DNA of 64,000 nt from JAGKXB01 sp964498835 (GCA_964498835.1 CAZCIX010000005.1:4434-68433), one strand, 5' to 3'. Positions 51,826 through 61,267 are shown, counted from the stretch's first letter. Notes: a model not told the origin generated them from the letters alone. Numbers and translations are program-made.

Positions 51826-54344
51826 AGCAATTTCCCCTTCTTACCAGCATATCGTATTGTTGCTTTTTCACCCACAGCAGGAAGCTTATCGAGCTTTACT
51901 TTTCGGTGAATCGAGATAATGTCGCGCGCATTTTCCAACACAATGAACTCGTCATTGCTGATGATGGTCATGCCAGAATACCTGCCGCCATCCTTGATCT
52001 TATCGATAGTTACATCAATCGCCTCGCCGGTATCGTCCAGGCCGATTTGGCGGTAGCGGTCTTTCATCTCCCGGCGAATTTCCCGCTCGCAGACAGCTAT
52101 GTCGCGGTAGAAGCCCTTCGTGGAAAATTCACAGAAAGGCGTGGAATCGACAACGGTGAAATGTGCTTCGAAGGCTTCATTGATATTGAAGATGCTGGTG
52201 TCTCCAGCCGGAATCAGGCGAAAGCGCAAATCATCGACCGTCAACGCGCGGTTCACGTACTGGCCAGCATCATCGATAAGCTCGAATGAGTATTCGCGAA
52301 TAACCTCAGTGATGAGGTCTTCTTGCTTGACCACTACCCGCACTGGAGGGAACTCGTTATAACAGTTGATGGAAACATCGAAGCTGCACTCGCCGACAGG
52401 CCCGCGCTGTAAAAGTACCATGAACCAGGCACCAGCCAACGTGCCGTTGCCCGCCCGATAGGACATCGAGACGCGGCATGGCGTTGCAATCTTTGCCCGC
52501 GCTGCGAACTCATCCATGCGGAAATACTCCAGCTTCTTTCCCCTGATGGGGGGATGGCCAGCGTTGAAGATAAGCATTTCATCACGCGGCAAACGCATCA
52601 CTTCGTCCGTGGTCATCAAGTTGCGCTCAACCAGTTCTTCAGACACGCTCATTTGACCTAGCATTGAACTCATGCGACTGCCGGAGTAAGAAACGTTCTG
52701 GCGCTTGACCGTTGCAACGCCGGTCATCTTCGACAGTTCCTCCGCCGTCTTCAATGAGTTCGGCGCGAATGCTGTGCGGAGTTGGCATCCTGATACGATG
52801 GTCTGGTTTTCACCGTATGCCTCTTCTAACTGGATCGTGTCCTGCGCGAACAGGTAGGCGGTGATGCCGTAGCCAGCGATATAGCCTAGCCCGTCTTGGA
52901 GCTGCTCCAGTCTCTTTAATGTCGGCAGCTCATCAATGATGAGGCCAAGCCGGTGGCGGTAGCTTTTCACGCTACGGCCATCCTCAAACTCTAGGTTGCT
53001 GGTCAGCTTGCGCAGTAGGTATGTAATGAACAGGCGCACCAGTGGGCGCAAGCGATCTTTGTCCGATGGAGGAACCACAATGTACAGCGAGACCGGCTTT
53101 GTATGGTTCATCAGGTCGTTAATGGTGAAGTCCGACCGGGCGATATTGCGCGCCACCACAGGCTCGGCAAACAGCGTGAGCTTCGTCCTTGCTGTGGAAA
53201 GGACACTATTACGCTCCTTCTCTTCTTTGTTCAACATCGATCGCGCTTCCCGCGCCACAGCCGGGTGCGTTTTCGTTGGCTTGCCGTTCGAGTCCAGCCA
53301 TCCCATGCTCAGCGTTGGATCGTGTTCAGCGTCCAGCATCCGGTTGTACATCTGCTCTGGGTCTGTGAAGCTCGGGTCGGCCAGGTAATTCGCAACTCCA
53401 GTAAGAGACTTGTCATGCTCGAAGTACATCACGTGGAGGATCACGCCGATAAGCAGGTCGAACGACGTGGAAACCCAATGGTCTTCCCTCCCTTTGCCTT
53501 CGGGGTCCGCAATTGCCGCCGCGATATTCTGCGCATCCATCTCGTCGAACTCGGTGAACAGCCGGATCTCCTGCATGACGTTCCAACCGCATGCCACGTT
53601 GTAGCGCGTCTTGCCGTCGATGCTTTTTTGATCAATAGCAGTAGGATCGAAACGAATAACCAGTGAGCCAGCACAGTGACGGAAGCCACTCGACAGCTCG
53701 AAATTCTCACCTTTGATGTCGTTGGTCGCTGTGCTGTGTGGATACGACAGCAGTGTGCAAAGCACTGGGCCGACGCCTTTACCACTACGTGATGGTGCAA
53801 AGCAGAGCACATGGGCCGGTTCGTTATATCGCAAGACCATGCGCCCGTTAGGTGTATCGAACGCGCCCACGTAAAAACCGGAAGCACGGAATTGAAAGGT
53901 CTTTCGATTATGGCCTTTGCCTTCGACATATTTATGCGAGATGAGTTTCATCTGCTCAATGTCTTTCAAAGTTGCCCAACGTGCTGAGCCATGCAGATCA
54001 TCTGGTAACTCCGATTGCATAGAACGACGGTATAGCATCCAGATGCCGATGCCTACGCTAACGATCGCTCCGCCGATAGCAATAAATTGTGTTCTCGTAA
54101 TGTAAGAACCGAGCAAACCGCCCTCGTTCATCCACTGGAGGTTCCAGAACCACCACGCAAATGGTTGATACACTTTTTTATGTTCACCAAACGACCAGGC
54201 AGCCTCACCTAGGCCAACTTGATAATCCATCACCGAAGCGAAGTATTGTGTCGCAATCCACGATGCGAGACACATACACATTAGAAAAGCCAAAACTACC
54301 GACATTCCAAAGCGCACATTAGTATTTCGCTGATTCGATTTCAT
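51822..54344 (-). CDS. traG: Type IV coupling protein TraG/VirD4 with C-terminal KfrB-like domain
   Basis: 840 residues from the ATG at 54344 (the longer frame starts at TTG within AT-rich promoter sequence). Two N-terminal membrane helices (MSVVLAFLMCMCLASWIA and FIAIGGAIVSVGIGIWMLY) are followed by Walker A APSRSGKGVG (183-192), ATNDIKGENFELSSG, and Walker B LGLIIDELPTLKRLEQLQD. TraG brings the relaxase-DNA complex to the secretion channel. Unlike RP4 TraG, it ends in an extra C-terminal part with a KfrB-like module (GGRYSGMTIISNDEFIVLE, GEKATIRYAGKKG). AT-rich TATAAT-like boxes at 54361-54415 suggest a separate promoter. Confidence 0.93.
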   Translation of the reverse strand: MKSNQRNTNVRFGMSVVLAFLMCMCLASWIATQYFASVMDYQVGLGEAAWSFGEHKKVYQPFAWWFWNLQWMNEGGLLGSYITRTQFIAIGGAIVSVGIGIWMLYRRSMQSELPDDLHGSARWATLKDIEQMKLISHKYVEGKGHNRKTFQFRASGFYVGAFDTPNGRMVLRYNEPAHVLCFAPSRSGKGVGPVLCTLLSYPHSTATNDIKGENFELSSGFRHCAGSLVIRFDPTAIDQKSIDGKTRYNVACGWNVMQEIRLFTEFDEMDAQNIAAAIADPEGKGREDHWVSTSFDLLIGVILHVMYFEHDKSLTGVANYLADPSFTDPEQMYNRMLDAEHDPTLSMGWLDSNGKPTKTHPAVAREARSMLNKEEKERNSVLSTARTKLTLFAEPVVARNIARSDFTINDLMNHTKPVSLYIVVPPSDKDRLRPLVRLFITYLLRKLTSNLEFEDGRSVKSYRHRLGLIIDELPTLKRLEQLQDGLGYIAGYGITAYLFAQDTIQLEEAYGENQTIVSGCQLRTAFAPNSLKTAEELSKMTGVATVKRQNVSYSGSRMSSMLGQMSVSEELVERNLMTTDEVMRLPRDEMLIFNAGHPPIRGKKLEYFRMDEFAARAKIATPCRVSMSYRAGNGTLAGAWFMVLLQRGPVGECSFDVSINCYNEFPPVRVVVKQEDLITEVIREYSFELIDDAGQYVNRALTVDDLRFRLIPAGDTSIFNINEAFEAHFTVVDSTPFCEFSTKGFYRDIAVCEREIRREMKDRYRQIGLDDTGEAIDVTIDKIKDGGRYSGMTIISNDEFIVLENARDIISIHRKVKLDKLPAVGEKATIRYAGKKGKLL

Positions 54345-54415
54345 AAATATAGGGCTTACTATTTTGATATATTTTTTATAATTATAATATAATAATGTTA
54401 TTATAATAAAATAAA

Positions 54416-56308
54416 TCAAGATTGCCGAGACATTTCTTTTTCTTTATTGTTCAGCACGATACCTCTACCGCCTTGATAGACAATCTTGGCAGATTTTCCG
54501 ACCAATGGAACTCGGTCGAGTTTTTCTAAATCGTGCGCGATAGCAGTGCTGCACCCCACGTTCTGAACACTATGTTCCACCGTGTTGGCAATGATCGGTC
54601 CTACGTAGCGCCGGTTATCTTTTGGGAACACTACTACAAAATTTTCCCCCAAGGCGGCACGTGCGCACTCCTCGGGAGTTCGGACTGCACGAGCACGATC
54701 TACCGCAGGCAAAACTTGTTCTAACACTGCATTCTTCCCTTCTTCGAAGTGCAGATCGTTAAAATCAGACAAAATACCAGTAACGTCTTTAAACGTTGGA
54801 AATACTACTGCCCCGCCGTGCTTAGCTGAAGCGTCGAGCGCCTTTTCCCTGCCCACGTTGTTAATGAGGATTGCGGCCCGATGCCCGCTGGTTTCGTTTG
54901 TGATGTCCCCCACCACTCGGGGCACTCCGGCAACGACTGACTTCCATTCTAGGCGCATGACACAATCGTGGTTTGCCACAAGACGCACGGCCTGACCGTC
55001 GATCTTCACCTCCTCTGCACCGATCAAGGAGAGGGCCAGCGGCGAATGCAACTCGCTGGCAATCAGGTTGTTGAGAGCCGATAAAATACGGGCGTCGGTG
55101 AGCACGTCGTCATCGCCGCACATGACCCGAGCCCTGCCGCCCAACTTTGATTTGAGCGTCCGCATCACGGCATCAATGTTTCCGCTGTCAAAGATTTCAA
55201 CGACCGGTAGACCGGTTGCGACGTGCAAACTCGCCGCCGTAGCGTAACCTTCTGCGAATAGCACGGAGTCAGAGCCATCCAAGGTGCCGAGCAGATTGAA
55301 GTTTCCGGTCTTTTGCCCGCCCTTCTCGAACATCTTGATCTTGGTTGGATCAGCAGGAATGTACTGCAAACTCCATACTTTGCCGTCTGCGTCGCGTACT
55401 GGCGTCACCAAGCGGTCCCCATCCTTGCGCAGACCGATGGCAGGCACCCCCTTGCGAACACAGTAGGGGTGTGAGTCGTCAGCGGCTTCCAGATGGTCCC
55501 ATTTTTGCTGCGAACGTTGCGCTACTGCTTCGCGTTCGCTGGCCAGCTCGGCGTCGCGCATCTTCCTGTTTTCTTCCGCCTGACGCTCGAACAGCGCTCG
55601 CTGCTCAGGCGTCAAGGCCTGGTCTTTAGGAGACCAAGGTCTTGCGTATCCAGTGTCGTGATTCTGGATGAAGCCATTCACCACCTTGACGCTGATGCCG
55701 TTTTCGATCACATCCTCAATCGCGGCACGGTAGGCACCCTTGAGCGCCTTGTGATTCCGGCTTGTAGTTACAGTAGTGCGCTGCCACGTGCCATCCATTA
55801 CTGGTACCCCATCCAGCACCAGGCCGGCGTCACGAAGAGCATATGCTAGATCGGAGACCCATTCGCTCACTGGCTCTACTGGTACGCCCATCCAGCGCTG
55901 AAACGGAGCTCTATCGGTACCAAATGGTACATACCAGCTCTTGCGATTCTTATCCCACTTGGCACCCAGCCGCTTTGCTTCTTCTTTTTCTTTAAACAAC
56001 ACGTTGATGTATGTGTGGCCCACCGTTTCCGACGTTGGAAATAACGGTAGAGCCTTTACGCCCTGCTCCAGACCACTCGCCAGCGTAGTGGCACCAATGC
56101 GCGTAGTGTCAGTTTTGCTCATGTCACAATTCAGGTTAATTGTTGAAGGAGTCCGGCCATCGCTGTACTGAATCGCTACGGATTTCTTGTTGCGCCGCTC
56201 GATCTGAAAACTAGCGTCAAACGATCTGCGATCGTGAATCACCGTAGGAATCACCTCATCCACGCCAGTCTTCAAGACGCGGTATTCGGCAGCATTTGCA
56301 TCTTTCAT
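54416..56308 (-). CDS. TraC-type DNA primase (TOPRIM) with W-V-P module and KfrB-like tail
   Basis: 630 residues. Residues 99-131 form a short module (TYINVLFKEKEEAKRLGAKW, SWYVPFGTD; DUF5710-like). A TraC/Toprim_3-type domain follows: PYCVRKGVPAIGLRKDGD, the Glu motif VLFAEGYATAASLHVA, PVVEIFDSGNID and the acidic RARVMCGDDD. The C-terminus carries a KfrB-like module (RRYVGPIIANTVEHSVQ, IAHDLEKLDRVP, GKSAKIVYQGGRG). TraC primases are carried with the transferred strand and start synthesis in the recipient. AAGGA precedes the ATG. A copy of the plasmid palindrome lies in the reading frame at 56026-56041. Confidence 0.85.
   Translation of the reverse strand: MKDANAAEYRVLKTGVDEVIPTVIHDRRSFDASFQIERRNKKSVAIQYSDGRTPSTINLNCDMSKTDTTRIGATTLASGLEQGVKALPLFPTSETVGHTYINVLFKEKEEAKRLGAKWDKNRKSWYVPFGTDRAPFQRWMGVPVEPVSEWVSDLAYALRDAGLVLDGVPVMDGTWQRTTVTTSRNHKALKGAYRAAIEDVIENGISVKVVNGFIQNHDTGYARPWSPKDQALTPEQRALFERQAEENRKMRDAELASEREAVAQRSQQKWDHLEAADDSHPYCVRKGVPAIGLRKDGDRLVTPVRDADGKVWSLQYIPADPTKIKMFEKGGQKTGNFNLLGTLDGSDSVLFAEGYATAASLHVATGLPVVEIFDSGNIDAVMRTLKSKLGGRARVMCGDDDVLTDARILSALNNLIASELHSPLALSLIGAEEVKIDGQAVRLVANHDCVMRLEWKSVVAGVPRVVGDITNETSGHRAAILINNVGREKALDASAKHGGAVVFPTFKDVTGILSDFNDLHFEEGKNAVLEQVLPAVDRARAVRTPEECARAALGENFVVVFPKDNRRYVGPIIANTVEHSVQNVGCSTAIAHDLEKLDRVPLVGKSAKIVYQGGRGIVLNNKEKEMSRQS
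56026..56041. promoter_or_regulatory. Intragenic palindrome copy in the primase gene
   Basis: TTTCCGACGTTGGAAA, exact consensus, in frame in the N-terminal part of the primase gene (encodes FPTSE). It uses a different reading frame from the copy inside trbE, so it is not a shared peptide motif. Confidence 0.55.
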
Positions 56309-56358
56309 CTTATTTCCTTCGCGACAGGACCGGCCTAGCCGAACCTGTCTTCTACAGA

Positions 56359-57495
56359 TCAGCGAGACAAACCGTGATTCTTTTCCTTGGTCTTCACAGA
56401 CGCCTTGCCATTCGTATAGCCGATCAATAGCGACTTCTTGCTGGGCAAGTCGAATTTGTGATCAACGCCAAATGCCCGCTTTTCGTGTACCGCAACCATG
56501 CTGCGCCCAATGTCCTGTACGATGTGGTGATCCGTCTCATGCAACAGGCGCCCGCTGTAGCAACCTGCCCCGGTGTTGACTGTCTGCACGCCGAAGTCCT
56601 TTTTCAACGCGAATTCTTGCGCGTCATTTCGCGAGGCCAGAACTGCCTTGGTGTGTACATCTTGTACAGCGGTCGGCGAGGCCGACTTCAAATCAAGTGT
56701 GCGACGCTCAAGGCGTTTGAGATCTTGCGCGGTTGGCTCATAGCCGATCACGTCCAGACCTTCGACCTTCGCGTGATACCAGGCCTCGGCGCGAAACTTC
56801 TCAGAGCCGGTCACCTCGATCGCCTTCCATCCCTTTGCTTTGGCCAGCTCCACGCCGGCTTGGAACGCATCCATCTGTTTGTCGATAAAGCGAATCTTGT
56901 CGCCCTCGTCAACCAAGACCTCACGCTCCTCGCCCTGTCGGCGATAAATACCAGCTTCGCCGCGAACAAAACGACCATTCAAGAGCGTGGCCGGGATGGT
57001 GGCTTGCACCTTCATCTGCGTCTTTAGGGCTTTTTCCTTGTCATCGACATCAGCCGATTGAGCTGCTTGCTTGATCGAATCAGGTACGGCAGGAAAGATC
57101 ACCAGTGGTGTCGCCTGACGGAAAGTATTCTCGCGGTCCTCGACTTCAGCCACGTTAGCCGCCCCACTGGTGGTCTGTTTTTCCAGCGCTATGTCCGTGC
57201 TGTTGTCTTGGTCAGTTACGAATTCCTTAAGCATGTCTTCGACAACTGGTTTCAATTGCTCCATCTTATCGGCCGGCACCAGCCAGCCATCGGCATCCTT
57301 GTCGAATTTCGCGCCTTCTATCTTACGCATTTCACCGATCAGTTCCTGGTTGAAATCAGATTTGACGATGAAGCCGTCTTTCACTTTCTCAATCGTCACG
57401 TTGTCACCCTCTAGCGCGATGACAAAGTCGCGGCCTTTCGGTACCTTCGCCAAATTCTTAGTGTCACTGTCAGCAGTTTCTTGAACGGCATACAT
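56359..57495 (-). CDS. Polyvalent protein with W-V-P module, LPD7-like and KfrB-like domains
   Basis: 378 residues with an excellent ribosome site (AGGAGG). Residues 36-90 hold a W-V-P module (KVKDGFIVKSDFNQELIGEM, GAKFDKDADGWLVPADK) related to that in the primase. The centre (about 165-260) is LPD7-like (GDKIRFIDKQMDAFQAGVEL, WKAIEVTGSEKFRAEAWY, VIGYEPTAQDLKRLE). The C-terminal 70 residues are KfrB-like (GCYSGRLLHETDHHIVQDI, KKSLLIGYTNGKASV). LPD7 and KfrB modules are typical of proteins sent with conjugating DNA. The role is unknown. It lies directly upstream of the primase gene in the same leftward operon. Confidence 0.7.
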   Translation of the reverse strand: MYAVQETADSDTKNLAKVPKGRDFVIALEGDNVTIEKVKDGFIVKSDFNQELIGEMRKIEGAKFDKDADGWLVPADKMEQLKPVVEDMLKEFVTDQDNSTDIALEKQTTSGAANVAEVEDRENTFRQATPLVIFPAVPDSIKQAAQSADVDDKEKALKTQMKVQATIPATLLNGRFVRGEAGIYRRQGEEREVLVDEGDKIRFIDKQMDAFQAGVELAKAKGWKAIEVTGSEKFRAEAWYHAKVEGLDVIGYEPTAQDLKRLERRTLDLKSASPTAVQDVHTKAVLASRNDAQEFALKKDFGVQTVNTGAGCYSGRLLHETDHHIVQDIGRSMVAVHEKRAFGVDHKFDLPSKKSLLIGYTNGKASVKTKEKNHGLSR

Positions 57496-57591
57496 AAAAC
57501 CTCCTATGTAATAAATATTTTACTCTTGCGCTAAAAAAATCTGGTCTCAACAACCTACTGCCACAAGCCGACCAAACGAGCTTGTAATGTA

Positions 57592-58089
57592 TTACAGGGA
57601 AATGCCACCACGTTCTTTGGAATGCGAGCGATCGACGACAGTGCCGCGACCACCTGCATATTCAATCGCCACATCGCGACTCACAGCCGGCGCACGATCA
57701 AGCTTCGCCAGATCGTGGATCACTACGCTATCCTTGCCAACATGCTGCACTATATAAAAGTCTGTTCGTGTAACCACAATACCAATCGTTCGTTTGCCAT
57801 CGGCAGGCAATTGGATGACTACTTCATCACCGAACTTATCACGTGCAGTTTTCACCGCAATTGCATAACTTGCGCTAAGCACATCCACTTGGCCAAATGC
57901 AACTTTTTGCTTTTCCTGTTCACGATGAATGGTAGCAACGATCTGATTCATGCGGACTGTGGAAATCTGCATCAGATTTGCAGCATCCACCTGTCGCATT
58001 CCATCTACAAAAACGAGGCGAGCAGCTTCACGACTATCCTTCGATAACCGGGTGCCGCTCACTAACATATTAAATTCCATTAAATTCAT
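57592..58089 (-). CDS. KorA/TrfB-type HTH fused to a KfrB-like domain
   Basis: 165 residues. The first 60 resemble RP4 KorA (TrfB): EFNMLVSGTRLSKDSREAAR, LVFVDGMRQVDAANLMQIST and RMNQIVATIHREQE, with the HTH in the second and third segments. The rest is KfrB-like (RTIGIVVTRTDFYIVQHVGK, SVVIHDLAKLDRAP, VAIEYAGGRGTVV). KorA is a global repressor of IncP plasmids with a palindromic operator, so this is a good candidate for binding one of the repeated palindromes here. A KorA-KfrB fusion is unusual to my knowledge. Confidence 0.75.
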   Translation of the reverse strand: MNLMEFNMLVSGTRLSKDSREAARLVFVDGMRQVDAANLMQISTVRMNQIVATIHREQEKQKVAFGQVDVLSASYAIAVKTARDKFGDEVVIQLPADGKRTIGIVVTRTDFYIVQHVGKDSVVIHDLAKLDRAPAVSRDVAIEYAGGRGTVVDRSHSKERGGISL

Positions 58090-58102
58090 TGAAAAACTTT
58101 TT

Positions 58103-58390
58103 CTAAACTGAAACGCTCATTTTCTTGGGCTGAACGATGACCCCACAAACTTCTGGGACGACAATTTCCGAACATTCAGCAAATGCTGCCAACGCCTCTT
58201 GACCGATGGTGTTCAGCCAATCTTGATAGACATCCATTTTCACCGAACCATCACTATTTATAGCAAATGGAATAGGTTGATCTTCAAACACACGTGCCAC
58301 CACCGCAGACGAAACAACTTGTACAACACTTGGAACAAAATCCGCCCGCGCTACCGCCGAAACAATATTTTTTTTATTACTGTTTTGCAT
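58103..58390 (-). CDS. Hypothetical protein
   Basis: 95 residues from the ATG at 58390, which has GGGAG at a good distance. Not recognised. A short Asn/Lys N-terminus is followed by hydrophobic helix-like segments (VPSVVQVVSSAVVARVFED) and an acidic centre (WLNTIGQEALAAFAECSEIV). It lies 13 bp before the KorA-like gene, so the two are cotranscribed. Confidence 0.6.
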   Translation of the reverse strand: MQNSNKKNIVSAVARADFVPSVVQVVSSAVVARVFEDQPIPFAINSDGSVKMDVYQDWLNTIGQEALAAFAECSEIVVPEVCGVIVQPKKMSVSV

Positions 58391-58518
58391 TCGAAGCTCC
58401 CTAATCTTGTCAGGCCCATTGCCTGATTGCATAATACACAATAATTTTAAAAAGTAAATAGTTTTAAGTATTAACTTTCTATTTATTTCCTATTAACAAC
58501 ATTGTGATCTTATATTGT

Positions 58519-59994
58519 TCAATTTGTATCAAGTTTCACTAAATGTACCTTTCCTTGTAGCTGGCCGACATTCTTTATCTGTGCCACCACTGAGCGTTTC
58601 GGCACGACAAAGCTCAACGATCGCTCGTCTAACCCCAGTTTTCTGGTAAGAATTGGCCAATAGAATCTGTCGATACCCAACAAAATTCGTACCGCGACGC
58701 CAGCAAGCAGATCCTCAGAAAAATGGTGTGGTGCCTGTGATGCCAGTACCAGCGAAATACCGTACTTACGCGCCTCTAAGATCAGCTTATTCAAAATATG
58801 GTCCGGGTCGTCGTTCACGTACAAGTGTGCCTCGTCAACCACCAGCATTTCTACAACATCACTTTGTTGACCACGTTGGATTGCCTCGCTAAAAATAGAT
58901 TCCAAGCGCACTGTCATGAATAATTTCTTCTCATCATTCGAGAGTGCTTTGATGTCGTAATGCCAAACCGCTGCGTGCGAATTAAAAGGCGGTGGCGTGC
59001 TACGGAAAATACCGATGGAATTTAAATTTTCGAGCCGATCAACAATAGACTTGAGTACATCGCTGCTGTCATACTTGATGATGTCCTCTAACTCGCGGCC
59101 GGTGCGAATCTCGTTCAGATAGCCGGTGAATGAGGCCAGTACCTTCTTGCGCGCCTGATCGATCTGCTTTTGCAATTCGCTATCAGATAACTCCTCACCA
59201 CGCTTAGCCGCTGCCATCTGTTTTGCGTGCAAGGTCTTGGCTAAACGATTCACTTCTTCCAAATAGTGCATCGTTGCCGTGTTGGTCCCGAAGAACATAG
59301 AGTTAAGCCTCTTTTTCGCGAAACGAACCGCGTCTAGCACAGTCGGGTGCCGCTTACCAAAGTGCTTCGGTCCCCAGCGTAACAAACCATCGACGTGGCC
59401 GCCATCATGCACCCACCACGACTTTAAATCACCATCGAATTGTGCGCCTGCTGCACGTGCACGATCCTTTTCCTCAAATGGAACATCGAGATAAATCCTA
59501 CCCTTTTTTATACTGGCTGGCAGTGACTCTTGGCCCAACCACCATGTAGCCGGGTCATCAATCTTGAAGCCGTGGAAGTTGTAGAGGTCAATCAGGATAT
59601 TGCGTAGTACGGCTTCTTGCTTAGGGCCGATTTTGTGGGATGTGCGATTAATTGCAGAGATGAAAGCTTGGATGCGTTTACGCACGCCACCAAAATCGGG
59701 ATCTGGATTGACTTCGAGCGGATTAAAACCAAAGTCCGTCGATTCAGAAAATTTAACCGATGAAGCACCAGTTAGGCCCATGTCACCATGCGCGTCAAAA
59801 ACATGGACTCGAATCTTTCCATCACTTGAAGTGCATGCCTGTTCGACGATACTACGCAGTGTATGGCTTTTCCCTGAGCCAGGATCTCCCAACAACAGCG
59901 CATGCGAATTGATCGCCATGCGGCTGTCCCATACAACAGGAGTAGCCATTCCATATCTCTCACCGTTCACACTTGTCCCTAACCTTATTTGCAT
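58519..59994 (-). CDS. HerA/VirD4-like P-loop ATPase with inserted W-V-P module
   Basis: 491 residues from the ATG at 59994; a TTG five codons earlier is possible. Walker A GDPGSGKS (36-43), the following VHVFDAHGDMGLTG and Walker B VVEMLVVDEAHLYVND, then ISLVLASQAPHHFSEDLLAG, are those of HerA/VirB4/VirD4-type pumps. Residues 163-200 interrupt the ATPase with a W-V-P module (RIYLDVPFEEKDRARAAGAQ, SWWVHDGG), as in the primase. It may move DNA or protein during transfer, but it is not the main coupling protein, which is TraG. The module insertion inside an ATPase domain is noteworthy. Confidence 0.75.
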   Translation of the reverse strand: MQIRLGTSVNGERYGMATPVVWDSRMAINSHALLLGDPGSGKSHTLRSIVEQACTSSDGKIRVHVFDAHGDMGLTGASSVKFSESTDFGFNPLEVNPDPDFGGVRKRIQAFISAINRTSHKIGPKQEAVLRNILIDLYNFHGFKIDDPATWWLGQESLPASIKKGRIYLDVPFEEKDRARAAGAQFDGDLKSWWVHDGGHVDGLLRWGPKHFGKRHPTVLDAVRFAKKRLNSMFFGTNTATMHYLEEVNRLAKTLHAKQMAAAKRGEELSDSELQKQIDQARKKVLASFTGYLNEIRTGRELEDIIKYDSSDVLKSIVDRLENLNSIGIFRSTPPPFNSHAAVWHYDIKALSNDEKKLFMTVRLESIFSEAIQRGQQSDVVEMLVVDEAHLYVNDDPDHILNKLILEARKYGISLVLASQAPHHFSEDLLAGVAVRILLGIDRFYWPILTRKLGLDERSLSFVVPKRSVVAQIKNVGQLQGKVHLVKLDTN

Positions 59995-60052
59995 AACATC
60001 ACCACTCAAACTCCCTAATAAACATAATATAATTTAATTATTGCATTAATAG

Positions 60053-60080
60053 AAAAAAAGCGGACGACTGCCCGCTTTTA
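60053..60080 (-). terminator. Rho-independent terminator after the ParB gene
   Basis: AAAAGCGG, 8-base loop, CCGCTTTT. Read leftwards it ends in seven T's. It immediately follows the ParB stop codon at 60082, closing the par operon. Confidence 0.85.
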
Positions 60081-60081
60081 G

Positions 60082-61254
60082 TTAAGCATTAAGTCCGTTG
60101 ATCGCCTTAAATAGCGTGGTGACCAAGAGATGATCTTCGGCAGGTACGTCACAACCAAGTTGCCCGATGGCGTTACGCAATTCTCCGACTGGTAACATAA
60201 TAGAAACGATGTGACCCTTAGTATCGAAGCAGTTCATGTTGAACAGTACTTCGAGCTGATCCATCGAAATTTTTAACTCACGCTTGTCGTTAAGCATAGG
60301 CGTATTCAATGCACCCACGCCCTCGGGAATGATTATATCGCCGCCAGTGTCCACCAACTTGTTCATGCGTGTAGGAGCGGACGAGCCAAACGGATAGCTG
60401 TAGGTTTCGTTTTCGCGAACCTCGGACTGAGCATACTGCTGTATGTCATGTATCAAGGAATCGGTCAGGTCACCGCCCTTGTGCGGTTGCTTGAATGACC
60501 ACGGCGTATCACCAGGCTGCGGGATGATGTCAACATTGGATATCTTCGGCTTAAGAACTTCACGAGCTTTACGTAAATCGCCAGATGTAAGTGCGCGCCC
60601 CTCAAGCTTGGCCGTTTCGACCAATTCATCACGCGTACCCTTTGGCAGAGCTTTGAATTGCTCAAGTAGGGAGGCATATGTGATGATGCCAGCGTCAACC
60701 ACGTCCTTCCATTCTGGATCAATCAGGGAAAGTATACGACTTATGTAAGCGTTAGGCTTTTTCAGCAGTTTCGCGAGCTGCTGCTTTTGCAGTTCGGGAT
60801 TTTCTTCCAAAATCTGTTTGAAGAAGGTTGCTGTTTCCAGCTCAGTAAGATCCTCTCGTTGAAGATTCTCAGCGAGCTGAGCAAAGCGCAGCTTCGCACC
60901 TTTCAGATCCTGACGCACAAAAGCCTCAACGGTATCAGAGTCTGACCGGCCCTTGGATCGATTGAGTTTCTTGGCTCGCCAGCGACGCTCGCCCCAGATG
61001 ATCTCGTAGCGGCCGTCCGGTTTCTCGCGCACAGTAATCGGGGTCTGTTGACCCTCCTCATGGATTTCATCTGCGAATAGTTCTAGACTTTCTTGATTCT
61101 GCGGATCAATGATGCCGTCGATCGAGCTCAAACTTTTACGAGGTTGATTGGGGTCAGGATCAATGTCGTCAAGCGGAATGTGAATCGTCTGTCTGCCAGG
61201 CGCTGACAGACTGTTCAGGAAATCGACGGTGCTAGTGTCGGCGGGTGTAGTCAT
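60082..61254 (-). CDS. parB: ParB/KorB-family partition and regulator protein
   Basis: 390 residues from the ATG at 61254. The ParB/Srx core includes IPLDDIDPDPNQPRK, LADEI-type helix, and GRYEIIWGERRWRAKKL. It is followed by the HTH region (AKLRFAQLAENLQREDLTEL, KPNAYISRILSLIDPEW) and KorB-like helices (GRALTSGDLRKAREVLKP). In RP4, KorB binds 12 scattered palindromes to partition the plasmid and silence operons. The many palindromes on this plasmid make this protein the leading candidate ligand. It is encoded right after parA and ends at a strong terminator. Confidence 0.9.
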   Translation of the reverse strand: MTTPADTSTVDFLNSLSAPGRQTIHIPLDDIDPDPNQPRKSLSSIDGIIDPQNQESLELFADEIHEEGQQTPITVREKPDGRYEIIWGERRWRAKKLNRSKGRSDSDTVEAFVRQDLKGAKLRFAQLAENLQREDLTELETATFFKQILEENPELQKQQLAKLLKKPNAYISRILSLIDPEWKDVVDAGIITYASLLEQFKALPKGTRDELVETAKLEGRALTSGDLRKAREVLKPKISNVDIIPQPGDTPWSFKQPHKGGDLTDSLIHDIQQYAQSEVRENETYSYPFGSSAPTRMNKLVDTGGDIIIPEGVGALNTPMLNDKRELKISMDQLEVLFNMNCFDTKGHIVSIMLPVGELRNAIGQLGCDVPAEDHLLVTTLFKAINGLNA

Positions 61255-61267
61255 TATATGTTCCAAA

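Noticed and set aside
54345..54419. 25-residue hydrophobic extension of TraG
   Set aside because: It would begin at TTG in AT-rich promoter-like sequence without a ribosome site. The ATG at 54344 gives a standard TraG N-terminus.
54787..54802. Possible further operator copy in the primase gene
   Set aside because: Only one half (ACGTTGGAAA) matches; the other half has three changes, within what chance allows in coding sequence.
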